Below, in pieces: positions 5,704 through 6,590 of a stretch of 6,590 nt of DNA. The position numbers and the translations under genes were made by a program. The DNA comes from Burkholderiales bacterium (GTDB taxonomy: Bacteria; Pseudomonadota; Gammaproteobacteria; Burkholderiales; CAIKXV01). The first letter of the stretch is position 1, and each line of letters opens with the position of its first letter. A model generated the notes under the pieces. That model saw only the letters and a list, made by a program, of their open reading frames with translations, was not told where the DNA came from and did not search any database. The DNA lies in the NCBI GenBank assembly GCA_019751575.1, contig JAIENF010000006.1:1-6590 (forward strand), given 5' to 3'.

Positions 5704-6590
5704 ATGCATTCCAGGTATTCCGTTTCCCCGCTGTGCGTCATCGGTGCCGCATCGCTTTGCGTACTGTCGTCGGCACCGCTGCCGGTCTTCGCCCAGGCCA
5801 CGTATCCGGTCAAGCCGATCCGCATCATCGTGCCGTTCGCGCCCGGGGGTCCGAACGACGTGCTGGCGCGGCTGGTCGGCAGCAAGCTGACCGAGGCCTG
5901 GGGCCAGCCGGTGATCATCGACAACCGCGGCGGGGCTGGCGGGACCATCGGCGCGGAAGCCGGCGCGCGTGCGCCTGCCGACGGTTACACCCTGACCATG
6001 GGCGGATCCAGCAACCTCACGGTCGCGCCTGCGCTGTATCCCAAGCTGTCCTACAACCCGCTGAAGGACTTCACCCCGGTGGCGAACGTCGCCCGGGTGC
6101 CGTACCTGCTGGTGATCAATCCGCGCGTCCCGGCGAAGACCGTGAAGGAACTCGTCGCGATCGCCCGCGCGAAGCCCGGCTACCTGAACTACGGGTCGTC
6201 CGGGGTGGGCAGCATGTCCAGCCTCGCCGCCGAATGGTTCAACTCGGTTGCCGGGACGCGCGTGGTGCATATCCCGTTCAAGGGTACGGCACCGGCACTG
6301 ACCGAACTCATGGTAGGCAGCGTCGACCTCATGATGGCCGACATGGGGCTGGCGCTTGCCCAGGTGCGCGCTGGCAAGATGCGCGCGATCGCGGTGACCA
6401 CGCCGCGGCGCTCCGCCGGCGCCCCGGACATCCCGACCGTGGCCGAATCCGGCCTGCCGGGGTTCGAGCTGTCGCCCTGGTTCGGCATCGTCGGCCCGGC
6501 CGGCATGCCGCGCGACATCGTCGAGCGCCTCAATCGCGAGATCAACACGGCCCTGAAGAGCGCGGACCTGCTGAAGCGGTTCGCCGATCT
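5704..6590 (+). CDS. Bug/TctC-family periplasmic solute-binding protein, truncated by right edge
   Basis: Begins at ATG 5704 with GGAG at 5690-5693, ten bases upstream, and is still open at the right edge: 295 residues of a family that is usually about 320-330 long, so only the last ~30 residues are missing. Residues 1-30 form a Sec signal peptide with a hydrophobic core (LCVIGAASLCVL) and probable cleavage after VFA at 28-30; there is no lipobox. The mature part shows the family hallmarks: YPVKPIRIIVPFAPGGPND (34-52), IIDNRGGAGGTIGAE, YGSSGVGSMSSLAAEWF and VHIPFKGTAPALTELMVGSVDLM. Bug proteins bind small carboxylates or aromatic acids in the periplasm, either for tripartite TctAB-type transport or for sensing, and are hugely expanded in Burkholderiales. 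No transporter membrane genes are visible here. Its position suggests it binds the substrate of the reductase-ThDP operon; the ligand cannot be told from sequence. Confidence 0.93.
   Translation, partial: MHSRYSVSPLCVIGAASLCVLSSAPLPVFAQATYPVKPIRIIVPFAPGGPNDVLARLVGSKLTEAWGQPVIIDNRGGAGGTIGAEAGARAPADGYTLTMGGSSNLTVAPALYPKLSYNPLKDFTPVANVARVPYLLVINPRVPAKTVKELVAIARAKPGYLNYGSSGVGSMSSLAAEWFNSVAGTRVVHIPFKGTAPALTELMVGSVDLMMADMGLALAQVRAGKMRAIAVTTPRRSAGAPDIPTVAESGLPGFELSPWFGIVGPAGMPRDIVERLNREINTALKSADLLKRFAD

Overview
The window is GC-rich chromosomal DNA. Third codon positions are mostly G or C in every convincing gene. The combination of a TctC/Bug-type periplasmic binding protein, a DUF3391 cyclic-di-GMP-type protein and a small catabolic-looking gene set suggests a betaproteobacterium, probably of the Burkholderiales or a relative. 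That assignment is inference from gene content; there is no rRNA or other taxonomic marker here.

Layout. (1) Positions 1-1096, minus strand: the N-terminal part of a gene that runs off the left edge. It encodes a DUF3391 domain followed by an unusually long Pro/Ala/Arg-rich linker. A C-terminal HD-GYP phosphodiesterase domain is expected outside the window. (2) Positions 1097-1566: a divergent intergenic stretch of about 470 bases, with a possible extended -10 promoter and one weak open frame. (3) Positions 1567-2943, plus strand: a well-formed 458-residue soluble protein that I do not recognise. (4) Positions 2944-3083: a short gap almost filled by a palindromic REP/MITE-like repeat, including a 23-bp RNA hairpin followed by a T-rich run. 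(5) Positions 3084-3863 and 3886-5541: a short-chain dehydrogenase/reductase and a thiamine-diphosphate (ThDP) enzyme of the acetolactate-synthase/benzoylformate-decarboxylase superfamily, 22 bases apart and almost certainly co-transcribed; the second gene uses a TTG start. (6) Positions 5547-5567: a GC hairpin just after the ThDP gene. (7) From 5704 to the right edge: a Bug/TctC solute-binding protein with a signal peptide, cut off near its C-terminus.

How the genes may work together (inference). The Bug protein would capture a carboxylated or aromatic acid in the periplasm. The ThDP enzyme would make or break a C-C bond next to a 2-oxo acid or CoA-activated carbon. The reductase would interconvert a carbonyl and an alcohol. 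The unrecognised 458-residue protein just upstream could act in the same pathway. The substrate cannot be read from the sequence. The cyclic-di-GMP-type gene is divergent and probably unrelated to this metabolism.
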